8,140 nucleotides of DNA from Bacillota bacterium. GTDB taxonomy: Bacteria > Bacillota > Sulfobacillia > RBS10-35 > JAJYVN01. Positions within the stretch are counted from its first letter, which is position 1. Each line of letters opens with the position of its first letter. Position numbers and translations under genes: made by a program. Shown here one piece after another: positions 1 through 6,018 of the stretch. The stretch spans positions 1 to 8,140 of the forward strand of contig JAJYVN010000134.1 in assembly GCA_021791995.1 (NCBI GenBank), in the 5' to 3' direction. A model generated the notes under the pieces. The model had not been told where the DNA came from and did no database searches. It saw only the letters and a list, made by a program, of their open reading frames with translations.

Positions 1-178
1 CGCACTCCGAAACGCCCCCTGGCGGGCAACGGATGAGGACAGCCGTGTACTCGAAAAGGGTACGCACGGTTGGATCGGGCGGTCCCAGCCCAGGGGCGGC
101 AACGCCTCGGCTGGTCCGACCCTACACCGGGCGAGACGAGGCGGACGACGACTGCGCCATGCCGGCTTGGTGAGGGCA

Positions 179-196
179 CCGGCCCGAAAGGGCCGG
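179..196 (+). other. GAAA-tetraloop hairpin within intron domain I-III RNA
   Basis: CCGGCCC and GGGCCGG flank a GAAA tetraloop, making a perfect 7-bp stem. GNRA tetraloops of this kind often make tertiary contacts in group II intron RNA. Which intron subdomain it belongs to was not resolved by hand. Confidence 0.5.
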
Positions 197-270
197 AAAC
201 GGCGAGGCTCCACAAAGGCTACAGCGTGGGAAGCGACCGCCGACCGGCGCCCGGGAAGGGCTGAACATCG

Positions 271-280
271 AGAAGGAGGT
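271..280 (+). promoter_or_regulatory. Consensus ribosome binding site of the intron maturase
   Basis: AGAAGGAGGT is a near-perfect Shine-Dalgarno sequence, lying where domain IV should open. It decides the start. The in-frame CTG at 287 is 7 bases after the GGAGG core, while the in-frame TTG at 296 is 16 bases away and the first in-frame ATG is at 440. A TTG at 167 opens the same frame but lies upstream of this site, in intron core RNA. Confidence 0.6.
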
Positions 281-286
281 ACAGCG

Positions 287-1696
287 CTGGACCGCTTGAC
301 GCCTGAGCAGCGAGAGCAGCAAACGCCGAAAGGCGCCTCGCGACCGGAGGTAGGGGTGAAGCCCCGAGGGACGGCCGGAGAGCGGAGCTTGGGCGCGGCG
401 CGGGAGAGCGAAGGGGCCTCAAGCGACCCGAACGCCCTGATGGAGAAGGTGGTGGCCCGCGACAACATGTGGGCCGCCTTATCACGCGTGGAGCAGAACA
501 AGGGAGCCCCCGGCATAGACGGGATGGGCGTGGCAGATTTGCGCGCCCATCTGCAGATGAACTGGGCGGCAACCCGAGAGGCGCTCCTGACGGGGACCTA
601 TGAGCCAAAACCGGTACGGCGGGTGGAGATACCGAAACCCGACGGCGGGGTGCGGCTCCTCGGGATACCGACGGTGATGGACCGCCTGATCCAGCAGGCA
701 CTCCTTCAGGTGCTCCAACCGGTGTTTGACCCGACGTTCAGCGAGCACAGCTTCGGGTTTCGCCCGGGGCGCAGCGCGCACGACGCGGTAAAGGCGGCAC
801 TGGGGCACATCGAGGCTGGGTACGACTGGGTCGTGGACATGGACCTGGAGAAGTTCTTCGACCGGGTCCAGCACGACAAGCTCATGGCTAGGGTGGGCCG
901 CAGGGAGAGGGACAAGCGGGTACTACGCCTGATCGGCCGGTATCTGCGCGCCGGAGTGATGGTCAACGGCATCTGCGTCACAACGGAGGAAGGGACGCCA
1001 CAGGGCGGGCCCCTGAGCCCGCTGCTGGCGAACATCATGCTGGACGACCTGGACCGGGAACTCACCGCACGCGGGCACCAATTCGTCCGCGTAGCGGACG
1101 ACTGTAACGTCTACGTCCGCAGTGAACGGGCGGGGCAACGGGTCATGGCAAGCGTACGCCACTTCGTCGAGGAGCGGTTGGGGCTCCGGGTGAACGAACG
1201 GAAGAGCACGGTGGACCGGCCGTGGAACTGCAAATTCCTGGGGTTCAGTTTCTACCGCACGAAGGACGGGACCCGGGTCCGGGTGCACAAGAGGACGCTC
1301 AAGCGCTTCAAGGACCGGGTGCGAGAGATCACGGGCCGCAGCAACGGGTGGAGCATGGAGGGGCGCATCCGCGCCCTGAACCGCTACACCACGGGTTGGA
1401 TGACCTACTTCGCCCTGGCCAGGACTCCGAGCGTCTACCGGAACCTGGACAGCTGGATCCGCGCCCGACTGCGGGCCTGCCTGTGGAAGCAGTGGAAGCA
1501 GCCAAGAACCCGCGTGCGCGAACTCCGCAATCTGGGACTCCCGGAGTGGACGGCCATCGGCTGGGCCAACACCCGCAAGGGCCATTGGCGCATGGCCTCT
1601 GGTCCCCTGAATCGGGCCCTAGGCACCGCCTGGTGGCGAGACCGGGGCCTGAAGACCCTGACCGAGCGATACACGGCGCTTACGGCTTCTCGGTGA
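287..1696 (+). CDS. ltrA: Group II intron reverse transcriptase/maturase, no endonuclease domain
   Basis: Intron-encoded protein that binds the intron RNA, helps it splice and reverse-transcribes it at new sites. From a CTG start at 287 it is 469 aa. Fingers/palm RT blocks run in order: EIPKPDGGVRLLGIP and the SFGFRPGRSAHDA block; WVVDMDLEKFFD with catalytic Asp186; GTPQGGPLSPLLAN at about 236-249; the catalytic VADD at 269-272; LGLRVNERKS; and FLGFSFY. A maturase/thumb domain X follows, with RIRALNRYTTGWMTYF, and the protein ends without a Cys/His HNH endonuclease, usual for group IIC. The catalytic motif is VADD where the family normally has YADD; both aspartates are present. The start is uncertain: CTG 287 has the best Shine-Dalgarno, with TTG 296, ATG 440 and TTG 167 as alternatives. 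The family call is certain. Whether the enzyme is fully active is open because of the Tyr-to-Val change. Confidence 0.93.
   Translation: MDRLTPEQREQQTPKGASRPEVGVKPRGTAGERSLGAARESEGASSDPNALMEKVVARDNMWAALSRVEQNKGAPGIDGMGVADLRAHLQMNWAATREALLTGTYEPKPVRRVEIPKPDGGVRLLGIPTVMDRLIQQALLQVLQPVFDPTFSEHSFGFRPGRSAHDAVKAALGHIEAGYDWVVDMDLEKFFDRVQHDKLMARVGRRERDKRVLRLIGRYLRAGVMVNGICVTTEEGTPQGGPLSPLLANIMLDDLDRELTARGHQFVRVADDCNVYVRSERAGQRVMASVRHFVEERLGLRVNERKSTVDRPWNCKFLGFSFYRTKDGTRVRVHKRTLKRFKDRVREITGRSNGWSMEGRIRALNRYTTGWMTYFALARTPSVYRNLDSWIRARLRACLWKQWKQPRTRVRELRNLGLPEWTAIGWANTRKGHWRMASGPLNRALGTAWWRDRGLKTLTERYTALTASR
1083..1101. repeat. Perfect 8-bp inverted repeat around the RT active-site codon
   Basis: TCGTCCGC, then GTA, then GCGGACGA: the arms are perfect reverse complements and the 3-nt loop is exactly the in-frame codon (1091-1093) encoding Val of VADD. 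The reverse complement of the loop is TAC, Tyr, the residue expected in YADD. The repeat is read directly from the sequence; inversion of the loop as the cause is inference. Confidence 0.85.
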
Positions 1697-1728
1697 ACCG
1701 CCGGATGCTGAACGGCACGTCCGGTGGT
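1697..1728 (+). ncRNA. Group II intron domain V (catalytic hairpin, CGC triad)
   Basis: The lower stem ACCGCCGGA (1697-1705) pairs with TCCGGTGGT (1720-1728), including one G-U at the expected third position. A two-base CG bulge (1718-1719) separates it from a short upper stem, TGCT with GGCA, closed by a GAAC loop. Aligned by the bulge to standard domain V, the metal-binding triad is C1699-G1700-C1701. Groups IIA and IIB have AGC; CGC is known from group IIC introns. The upper stem is short and the loop is not the usual GAAA. Domain V starts immediately after the maturase stop codon. Confidence 0.8.
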
Positions 1729-1730
1729 GT

Positions 1731-1765
1731 GGGAGGACGGGGGGCGAGACGCCCCCCTCCTACCC
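1731..1765 (+). ncRNA. Group II intron domain VI with bulged branch-point A
   Basis: GGG (1731-1733) pairs with CCC (1763-1765), AGGA (1734-1737) with TCCT (1758-1761), and GGGGGGC (1739-1745) with GCCCCCC (1751-1757) around a GAGAC loop. A1762 is left unpaired between the two lower helices, where the branch-point adenosine sits in group II introns. C1738 is a second bulge. The 3' splice site is expected at about 1768, six bases after A1762. Confidence 0.75.
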
Positions 1766-1960
1766 GATTTACGAGAAAGACCGATGCTTCCTCCCCACGG
1801 TGGCCCCGGCTGAGGGGGACTACCTTCTGCTGGCCCGAGTTGGGTTCAGAACCCGGAACGACAACGGACCGAACATAACGTTGGAAAACACCAGGGAGGC
1901 GGTGTATCAGGGCCCCGCAGTTGCGCAGTGGACGAGATGGTCCGTTTTGTCCGATTGCCT

Positions 1961-1983
1961 GGTCCACATGGACCATTTTTTTT
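1961..1983 (+). terminator. Intrinsic terminator (or attenuator) upstream of cyoA
   Basis: GGTCC-ACAT-GGACC forms a 5-bp stem with a tetraloop (1961-1974), followed by A and eight T residues (1976-1983). The 3' arm can also pair with an upstream copy: ATGGTCC at 1937-1943 matches GGACCAT at 1970-1976. The 5' arm can pair with GTGGAC at 1928-1933. It either ends transcripts coming from the intron side or attenuates a cyo transcript that starts further upstream. Confidence 0.7.
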
Positions 1984-2001
1984 GCCCAGGAGGCCGTTTT
2001 C

Positions 2002-2022
2002 ATGCGCCGAATGGTACGTTAG
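2002..2022 (+). CDS. Possible 6-codon leader peptide upstream of cyoA
   Basis: A consensus AGGAGG (1988-1993) starts 5 bases after the terminator T-run and is followed, 8 bases later, by an ATG. The frame reads Met-Arg-Arg-Met-Val-Arg and stops at TAG, 55 bases before the cyoA start. The ribosome site is better than that of cyoA itself. It could be a regulatory leader peptide, a remnant of a lost gene start, or chance; there is no comparative evidence here. Half the residues are arginine, using the codons CGC, CGA and CGT. Confidence 0.3.
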   Translation: MRRMVR

Positions 2023-2077
2023 TCTCGTGCTACTCGGTCCCTAGTTTGGATTGATATTTCGGTGAGCGAGGGGTGGG

Positions 2078-2986
2078 TTGACGGTGGGGCTCCGTCTCGG
2101 TTCCAACCGGAAACTGGCGTTACTGGCGATCCTGCTTCTAACGCCCCTCTTGTCGGGTTGCGGTCAGGACTTCCTTCTCCTGAAACCTGCGGGACCCGTT
2201 GCCCGCACCGAGATGCACCTCATGGAACGCGCAGCCATCCCCATGGGCATTGTGATCCTCTTTGTGATCGTGCTCCTGGCGATTGTCGTGATCCGGTTCC
2301 GCGACACGCCTGACAACAAAGCGCCTTACACCCCCGACTGGCATGGGAGCAAGAGGCTCGAAACAATCTGGTTCGTCATTCCTGTACTCATCCTCGCCTT
2401 TATCTCCGTCCCGATGGTCAAACAGACCTTTAAGCTCGCCAAGGTGCCTGTGACGAGCGGTGATCCCATCACGATCGATGTTGTGTCCATCGACTGGAAA
2501 TGGCTCTTTGAGTATCCCGGGCAGAAGGTCGCCACGGTCAACTATGTCAAGATTCCGGTGAATACGCCGGTTCTCTTTGAACTTACGGCTTACTCGCCGA
2601 TGAACACGTTCTGGGTACCGCAACTGGGCGGCATGGAGTACACAATGCCGGGAAGGGTGTTGCCGCTCTGGCTGCAGGCGAGCTACGCGGGGGTGTACAC
2701 AGGACGGAGCGCGAACTTCTCCGGAAGTGGTTATGCGAAGATGATTTTCTCCGTGGACGCTGTGTCGTCGAGCCAATTCCAATCGTGGATCTCGCAGGTC
2801 GCGAGCACTGCGAGTCCATTGACTGGACCTGAGTATCAGAGCCTCCTGCAACAGGACCTGGTCCAAACCCAGACCTACTATGGGTATCCCTCCTATACCT
2901 TCCCGTCCCAGCTGAATGGTTTCACACTCAATGGCGGCATGTACATCGCTAGTCCGTTGCCCTCGAAGAAATCGACTTCGGCCTGA
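2078..2986 (+). CDS. cyoA: Quinol oxidase subunit II (CyoA/QoxA-like), lipoprotein without CuA
   Basis: Subunit II of a bo3/aa3-600-type quinol oxidase; it sits in the membrane with a globular domain outside and packs against subunit I. The 302-aa product (E. coli CyoA is about 315) starts with a positively charged and hydrophobic signal ending in the lipobox LSGC, so Cys28 is the likely lipidated residue. Two membrane helices follow (about 53-73 and 97-114), then a cupredoxin domain (about 130-230). The CuA ligands of cytochrome c oxidases are absent: Asn176 (MNTFWVPQLG) replaces the first His, and Ser211, Ser215 and Tyr219 replace Cys, Cys and His. This marks a quinol rather than a cytochrome c oxidase. 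The TTG start at 2078 is preceded by AGGGG (2069-2073) and an in-frame stop at 2063; GTG at 2084 is an alternative costing two residues. cyoB begins 14 bases after the stop. Confidence 0.95.
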   Translation: MTVGLRLGSNRKLALLAILLLTPLLSGCGQDFLLLKPAGPVARTEMHLMERAAIPMGIVILFVIVLLAIVVIRFRDTPDNKAPYTPDWHGSKRLETIWFVIPVLILAFISVPMVKQTFKLAKVPVTSGDPITIDVVSIDWKWLFEYPGQKVATVNYVKIPVNTPVLFELTAYSPMNTFWVPQLGGMEYTMPGRVLPLWLQASYAGVYTGRSANFSGSGYAKMIFSVDAVSSSQFQSWISQVASTASPLTGPEYQSLLQQDLVQTQTYYGYPSYTFPSQLNGFTLNGGMYIASPLPSKKSTSA

Positions 2987-3000
2987 GAGGCGGTATCCAA

Positions 3001-4971
3001 GTGGGTGCAATCATCGCAAAGCTTTTTCCGCCGTCGACGTACGATAGCGCCATTATTCTCGGGGCGGATGCCGCCATTATCCTGGTCTCCGCCGCCGTTG
3101 TGATTATCCTCACGAAGTACAAGCGTTGGCAGTGGTTGTGGAAGGAATGGATTACGTCCGCCGACCACAAGAAGATCGGCATCATGTACCTGATCGTCGC
3201 CGTGACCATGCTGTTCCGCGGCGGGGTCGACGCTCTTATGATGCGGTCGCAGTTGGCGATTCCGGATAATACTCTCCTAACTGCAAACCACTACGACGAG
3301 ATTTTTACGACCCACGGTACAATCATGGTCTTCTTTATGGCCATGCCCTTCATCTTTGCTCTCTTCAACGTAGCCGTGCCGTTATTGATCGGTGCGCGCG
3401 ACGTGGCTTTCCCGCGCCTCAATGCTATTAGTCTGTGGCTTACCATCTTTGCCGCTTTGCTCTTCAACGTGTCGTTCGTGATCGGCGGATCGCCGAACGC
3501 CGGCTGGACTGCGTATCCGCCACTGACGGAAATGTCCTTTAATCCCGGCCTCGGGCAGAACTACTACTTAATGTCGCTTCTGATAAGTGGCGTTGGGACG
3601 GTCGCGACTGGTGTGAATTTCCTCGTAACCATCATTCGAATGCGAGCGCCCGGAATGACCCTGATGCGGATGCCGATGTTTGTCTGGTCGGCCCTGGTGA
3701 CCTCTGCGTTGATCATCTTCGCCTTCCCGGCCCTAACCGTCGCCCTCGCGCTGACCCTGTTGGATCGCGTAGGCGGTTCCACCTTCTTCACGCTGGGGCA
3801 CGGGGGGATGCCGATGATGTATGTGAACCTTTTCTGGATCTGGGGGCATCCAGAGGTCTACATTCTCGTTCTGCCAGCGTTCGGAGTGTTTTCCGAGGTT
3901 GTCGCGACCTTCTCCCAGAAACGCTTATTCGGTTACTCGACGATGGTGGTCTCTGTGCTGGCTATCACGGCGCTTAGCTTCGGAGTCTGGGTACACCACT
4001 TTTTCACGATGGGGGCAGGCGCCAGCATCAACGTGTTCTTTGGTCTTTCCACGATGCTGATTGCGATTCCAACCGGCGTGAAAGTGTTCAACTGGATCTT
4101 TACGATGTGGCAGGGACGGGTACGCTTAACGGTGCCCATGCTGTATGCGCTGGCCTTCATTCCGACCTTTGTGATCGGTGGGGCAAGCGGGGTAATGTTG
4201 GCCACGGTACCGGCTGACTACCAGCTGAATAACACTTACTTCCTGGTGGCGCACTTCCATAACGTGCTGATCGGGGGCGTCGTCTTCGGACTCCTTGCCG
4301 GGATGTACTACTGGTGGCCCAAGATGTTCGGTTACATGCTCGACGAGCGGTGGGGCCGTCGCGCCTTCTGGTTGTTCTTCGTGGGCTTCTGGGTCACATT
4401 TGTGCCCCAATACTTCCTCGGTCTCGAAGGGATGCCCCGGCGGATTTTTACCTATCCTGCAGGCCTCGGCTGGACGGGCTTGAACCAAATCTCGACCGTG
4501 GGTGCCTTCATGATGGGGGCGGGCTTCGTAGTGCTGGTCTACGACATTCTGTATAGCGTCCTGCACATGGTGCGCGATACGACGGGTGACCCGTGGAACG
4601 GAAGGACGCTCGAGTGGTCACTGCCGTCTCCCGTGCCCGAATACAACTTCGCGGTGGTTCCGATCGTCAATGACCGCGATGCCTGGTGGGAGATGAAGCG
4701 GAGTGGAAACGGCCAGCCCAACTGGCCATCGGCCAAGGCCATCCGCGGGCTTCACGTTCCAAAGCACAGTGCGCAGCCTTTCTTCCTTGGCCTGAGTTTC
4801 TTCATCCTGGGTTGGGGCGTCGTCTATGAGTGGTGGTGGATTGCGCTCTTTGGGTTGGTCGCCGTGTTGGCGTCGCTGGTGTACGCGATGATGGATTACG
4901 ATGAAGTCGAAGAAATTGATCCGGATACCATCCGCGGTATCGAGGGTCGTTTCGGGAGGCTGCAGGCGTGA
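3001..4971 (+). CDS. cyoB: Quinol oxidase subunit I (CyoB-like heme-copper oxidase, type A1)
   Basis: Catalytic subunit that oxidises quinol, reduces O2 to water and pumps protons. At 656 aa it is close to E. coli CyoB (663) and matches it end to end with many membrane helices. Visible residues: low-spin heme ligands His105 (TTHG) and His420; high-spin heme ligand His418 (AHFH); CuB ligands His283 (HPEVY), His332 and His333; the His-Tyr pair to Tyr287; D-channel Asp134, Asn123, Asn141 and Glu285; K-channel Lys361; and Arg480-Arg481 near the heme propionates. The quinone-site residues Arg73, Asp77 and His97 are kept, but E. coli Gln101 is Glu100 here, as I recall for the B. subtilis menaquinol enzyme, so menaquinol is the likely donor. 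The heme type (o or a at the active site) cannot be read from the sequence. GTG start with GAGAGG 10 bases upstream; the stop overlaps the cyoC start by four bases. Confidence 0.98.
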   Translation: MGAIIAKLFPPSTYDSAIILGADAAIILVSAAVVIILTKYKRWQWLWKEWITSADHKKIGIMYLIVAVTMLFRGGVDALMMRSQLAIPDNTLLTANHYDEIFTTHGTIMVFFMAMPFIFALFNVAVPLLIGARDVAFPRLNAISLWLTIFAALLFNVSFVIGGSPNAGWTAYPPLTEMSFNPGLGQNYYLMSLLISGVGTVATGVNFLVTIIRMRAPGMTLMRMPMFVWSALVTSALIIFAFPALTVALALTLLDRVGGSTFFTLGHGGMPMMYVNLFWIWGHPEVYILVLPAFGVFSEVVATFSQKRLFGYSTMVVSVLAITALSFGVWVHHFFTMGAGASINVFFGLSTMLIAIPTGVKVFNWIFTMWQGRVRLTVPMLYALAFIPTFVIGGASGVMLATVPADYQLNNTYFLVAHFHNVLIGGVVFGLLAGMYYWWPKMFGYMLDERWGRRAFWLFFVGFWVTFVPQYFLGLEGMPRRIFTYPAGLGWTGLNQISTVGAFMMGAGFVVLVYDILYSVLHMVRDTTGDPWNGRTLEWSLPSPVPEYNFAVVPIVNDRDAWWEMKRSGNGQPNWPSAKAIRGLHVPKHSAQPFFLGLSFFILGWGVVYEWWWIALFGLVAVLASLVYAMMDYDEVEEIDPDTIRGIEGRFGRLQA

Positions 4972-5609
4972 GTTTGCCACTGGAATGGACAGCTCCGGAA
5001 ACCGTCGCGGCACCAGAGGAGACGCCGCTCGAGTTCGCCGATACCGAACAGACGCACTACATCTTCGGGTTCTGGCTGTTTTTGGCCTCGGATATTGTGC
5101 TCTTCTCGTGCCTATTCGCGTCGTTTCTGGTGTATCGGGGCGAGAACCTTAACATGGGCAGCCTGGGTGTTGTGCTACCGATCAATCTGACCACGGTCAT
5201 GACTGAGACGGTGCTTCTGTTGACGAGCAGCTTCACGTGTAGTTTGGCGGTCCACGAACTGCGACGTCATCGCGTGCGTGGAGTGGTTACGCTCCTCGCC
5301 ATCACGCTAGCGCTGGGTGCCGCCTTCGTCACGCTCGAAGTGCGTGATTTCGTCGGTCTGGTGGCCTCGGGGTACAACTGGGGGCAGAACTCTTTCCTGT
5401 CGGCCTTCTTTACCCTCGTGGGAACGCACGGCGGTCACGTGACCTTCGGTATCCTGTGGGGGATTGCGATCATCATCCAACTGTTGGTGCACGGGCTTGG
5501 GACGAAGACGGCGCGCAAGGTATACACGTTTGCTCTGTATTGGCATTTCCTGGACATCGTGTGGGTCTTCATCTTTACGGTGGTGTACCTCTCAACCATT
5601 CTGAAATGA
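4968..5609 (+). CDS. cyoC: Quinol oxidase subunit III (CyoC-like)
   Basis: Membrane subunit of the cyo complex; subunit III stabilises subunit I, probably by supporting proton uptake and lipid contacts, and binds no metals. The 213-aa product has five predicted helices (about 33-56, 72-95, 105-123, 143-172, 185-208). Family marks are GFWLFLASDIVLFS near the first helix, LSAFFTLVGTHGGHV (144-158) and WHFLDIVW (192-199), all closely matching E. coli CyoC. The GTG start overlaps the cyoB stop (GTGA), and GGGAGG lies 8 bases upstream, so translation is likely coupled. Confidence 0.96.
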   Translation: MSLPLEWTAPETVAAPEETPLEFADTEQTHYIFGFWLFLASDIVLFSCLFASFLVYRGENLNMGSLGVVLPINLTTVMTETVLLLTSSFTCSLAVHELRRHRVRGVVTLLAITLALGAAFVTLEVRDFVGLVASGYNWGQNSFLSAFFTLVGTHGGHVTFGILWGIAIIIQLLVHGLGTKTARKVYTFALYWHFLDIVWVFIFTVVYLSTILK

Positions 5610-5622
5610 TGCTCGGATGGGG

Positions 5623-5630
5623 AAAGGAGG
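5623..5630 (+). promoter_or_regulatory. Ribosome binding site that fixes the cyoD start
   Basis: AAAGGAGG lies 7 bases before ATG 5638. An in-frame ATG at 5617 is upstream of this site and would translate through it, so 5638 is the better start. Confidence 0.8.
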
Positions 5631-5637
5631 GTTCGCA

Positions 5638-6018
5638 ATGTCGGAGCATGCTGCTGAGGGACACGTTGAACCGCTGGTGGCAGCGGACGCTGAGGATGTG
5701 GGGCGGCTCCTTCGTCCGCAGTTTGCCGAGGAAGGCTTTCCGTGGAAACAGATTGCTGGGTTCATTGGTTCACTTGCGTTCACCTTTGTGGCTTTGATTC
5801 TCGTGGTCAACCGTGTGGTGCCGGTTGTGGCCCTGATCCCCATTATCCTTACACTGGCTGCAATTCAGGCCGGGTGGCAGTTGGGCTTCTTTATGCATTT
5901 GCGAGAGAGCCGTGGACCGGCATGGCACATCGGTGTCTTGGTTCTCGGTGGTGGGATCGGCATTTTGTTGGTGATCTTTTCGATTTGGATCATGATGTTC
6001 AAGTGGGGCGTTTCTTGA
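5638..6018 (+). CDS. cyoD: Quinol oxidase subunit IV (CyoD-like)
   Basis: Small membrane subunit that assists assembly of the heme/CuB site in subunit I. It is 126 aa from ATG 5638 (E. coli CyoD is about 109); the extra length is an acidic N-terminal tail of about 35 residues. Three helices follow (about 37-57, 62-87, 97-121). The family patterns are an alternating hydrophobic second helix ending in GFFMHLRES (83-91) and a third helix with SIWIMM (115-120), as in E. coli CyoD. It is the last gene of the operon: no cyoE/ctaB (heme o synthase) follows, so that gene must lie elsewhere. Confidence 0.93.
   Translation: MSEHAAEGHVEPLVAADAEDVGRLLRPQFAEEGFPWKQIAGFIGSLAFTFVALILVVNRVVPVVALIPIILTLAAIQAGWQLGFFMHLRESRGPAWHIGVLVLGGGIGILLVIFSIWIMMFKWGVS

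Larger units (their letters stand above)
1..1768 (+). mobile_element. Group II intron (IIC-like), nearly complete, encoding its own maturase
   Basis: A self-splicing retroelement whose RNA and maturase act together in splicing and retrotransposition. The 3' half is clear: the maturase stop codon is followed immediately by a domain V hairpin with a CGC triad and a CG bulge, then a domain VI hairpin with a bulged A. The 3' end is placed after the AT at 1767-1768, six bases beyond the bulged A; an error of 1-2 bases is possible. The first 270 bases are GC-rich and full of hairpins, as expected for domain I. The window starts CGCAC; a group II intron starts GTGCG or similar, so the true 5' end may be only a few bases upstream, but it cannot be seen. 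The CGC triad, the length near 1.8 kb and the lack of an endonuclease domain fit group IIC, whose members commonly insert just after transcription terminators. The element looks more GC-rich than the cyo genes, consistent with acquisition. Confidence 0.88.
1769..2077 (+). other. Leader/intergenic region between intron and cyo operon
   Basis: About 310 bases without a recognisable protein gene. It holds a small hairpin (ACACC 1888-1892 with GGTGT 1901-1905) whose loop carries AGGGAGG, the terminator at 1961-1983, and a mini-ORF at 2002-2022, all described separately. A GGGTT/AACCC hairpin lies near 1850. No known riboswitch, T-box motif or convincing sigma-A promoter was recognised by eye. The first 190 bases could be the 3' exon flank of the intron insertion site, the untranslated end of an upstream gene, or the start of a long cyo leader. 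Confidence 0.5.

Noticed and set aside
167..286. Extension of the maturase frame upstream to a TTG at 167
   Set aside because: It lies upstream of the strong Shine-Dalgarno at 271-280 and inside structured intron RNA, including part of a tetraloop hairpin. An open frame there is expected by chance at this GC content.
923..1585. Long minus-strand open frame opposite the maturase
   Set aside because: It is a shadow of the maturase coding strand in GC-rich DNA. The sense frame has all RT motifs; this one has none.
1840..1960. tRNA-like pieces: a TTCAGAA loop between TTGGG and CCCGG near 1850, and a GGCCCCG start near 1911
   Set aside because: The loop does not match the T-loop consensus (no A58, no T60). 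The GGCCCCG segment has no matching acceptor strand, D-stem or anticodon stem downstream.
1800..2054. 84-codon open frame through the cyoA leader
   Set aside because: It runs through the terminator T-run (giving Phe residues), has no ribosome site at its start, and resembles no known protein.
2078..2083. TTGACG as a -35 promoter box
   Set aside because: It is the cyoA start region, and no -10-like hexamer lies 16-18 bases downstream.
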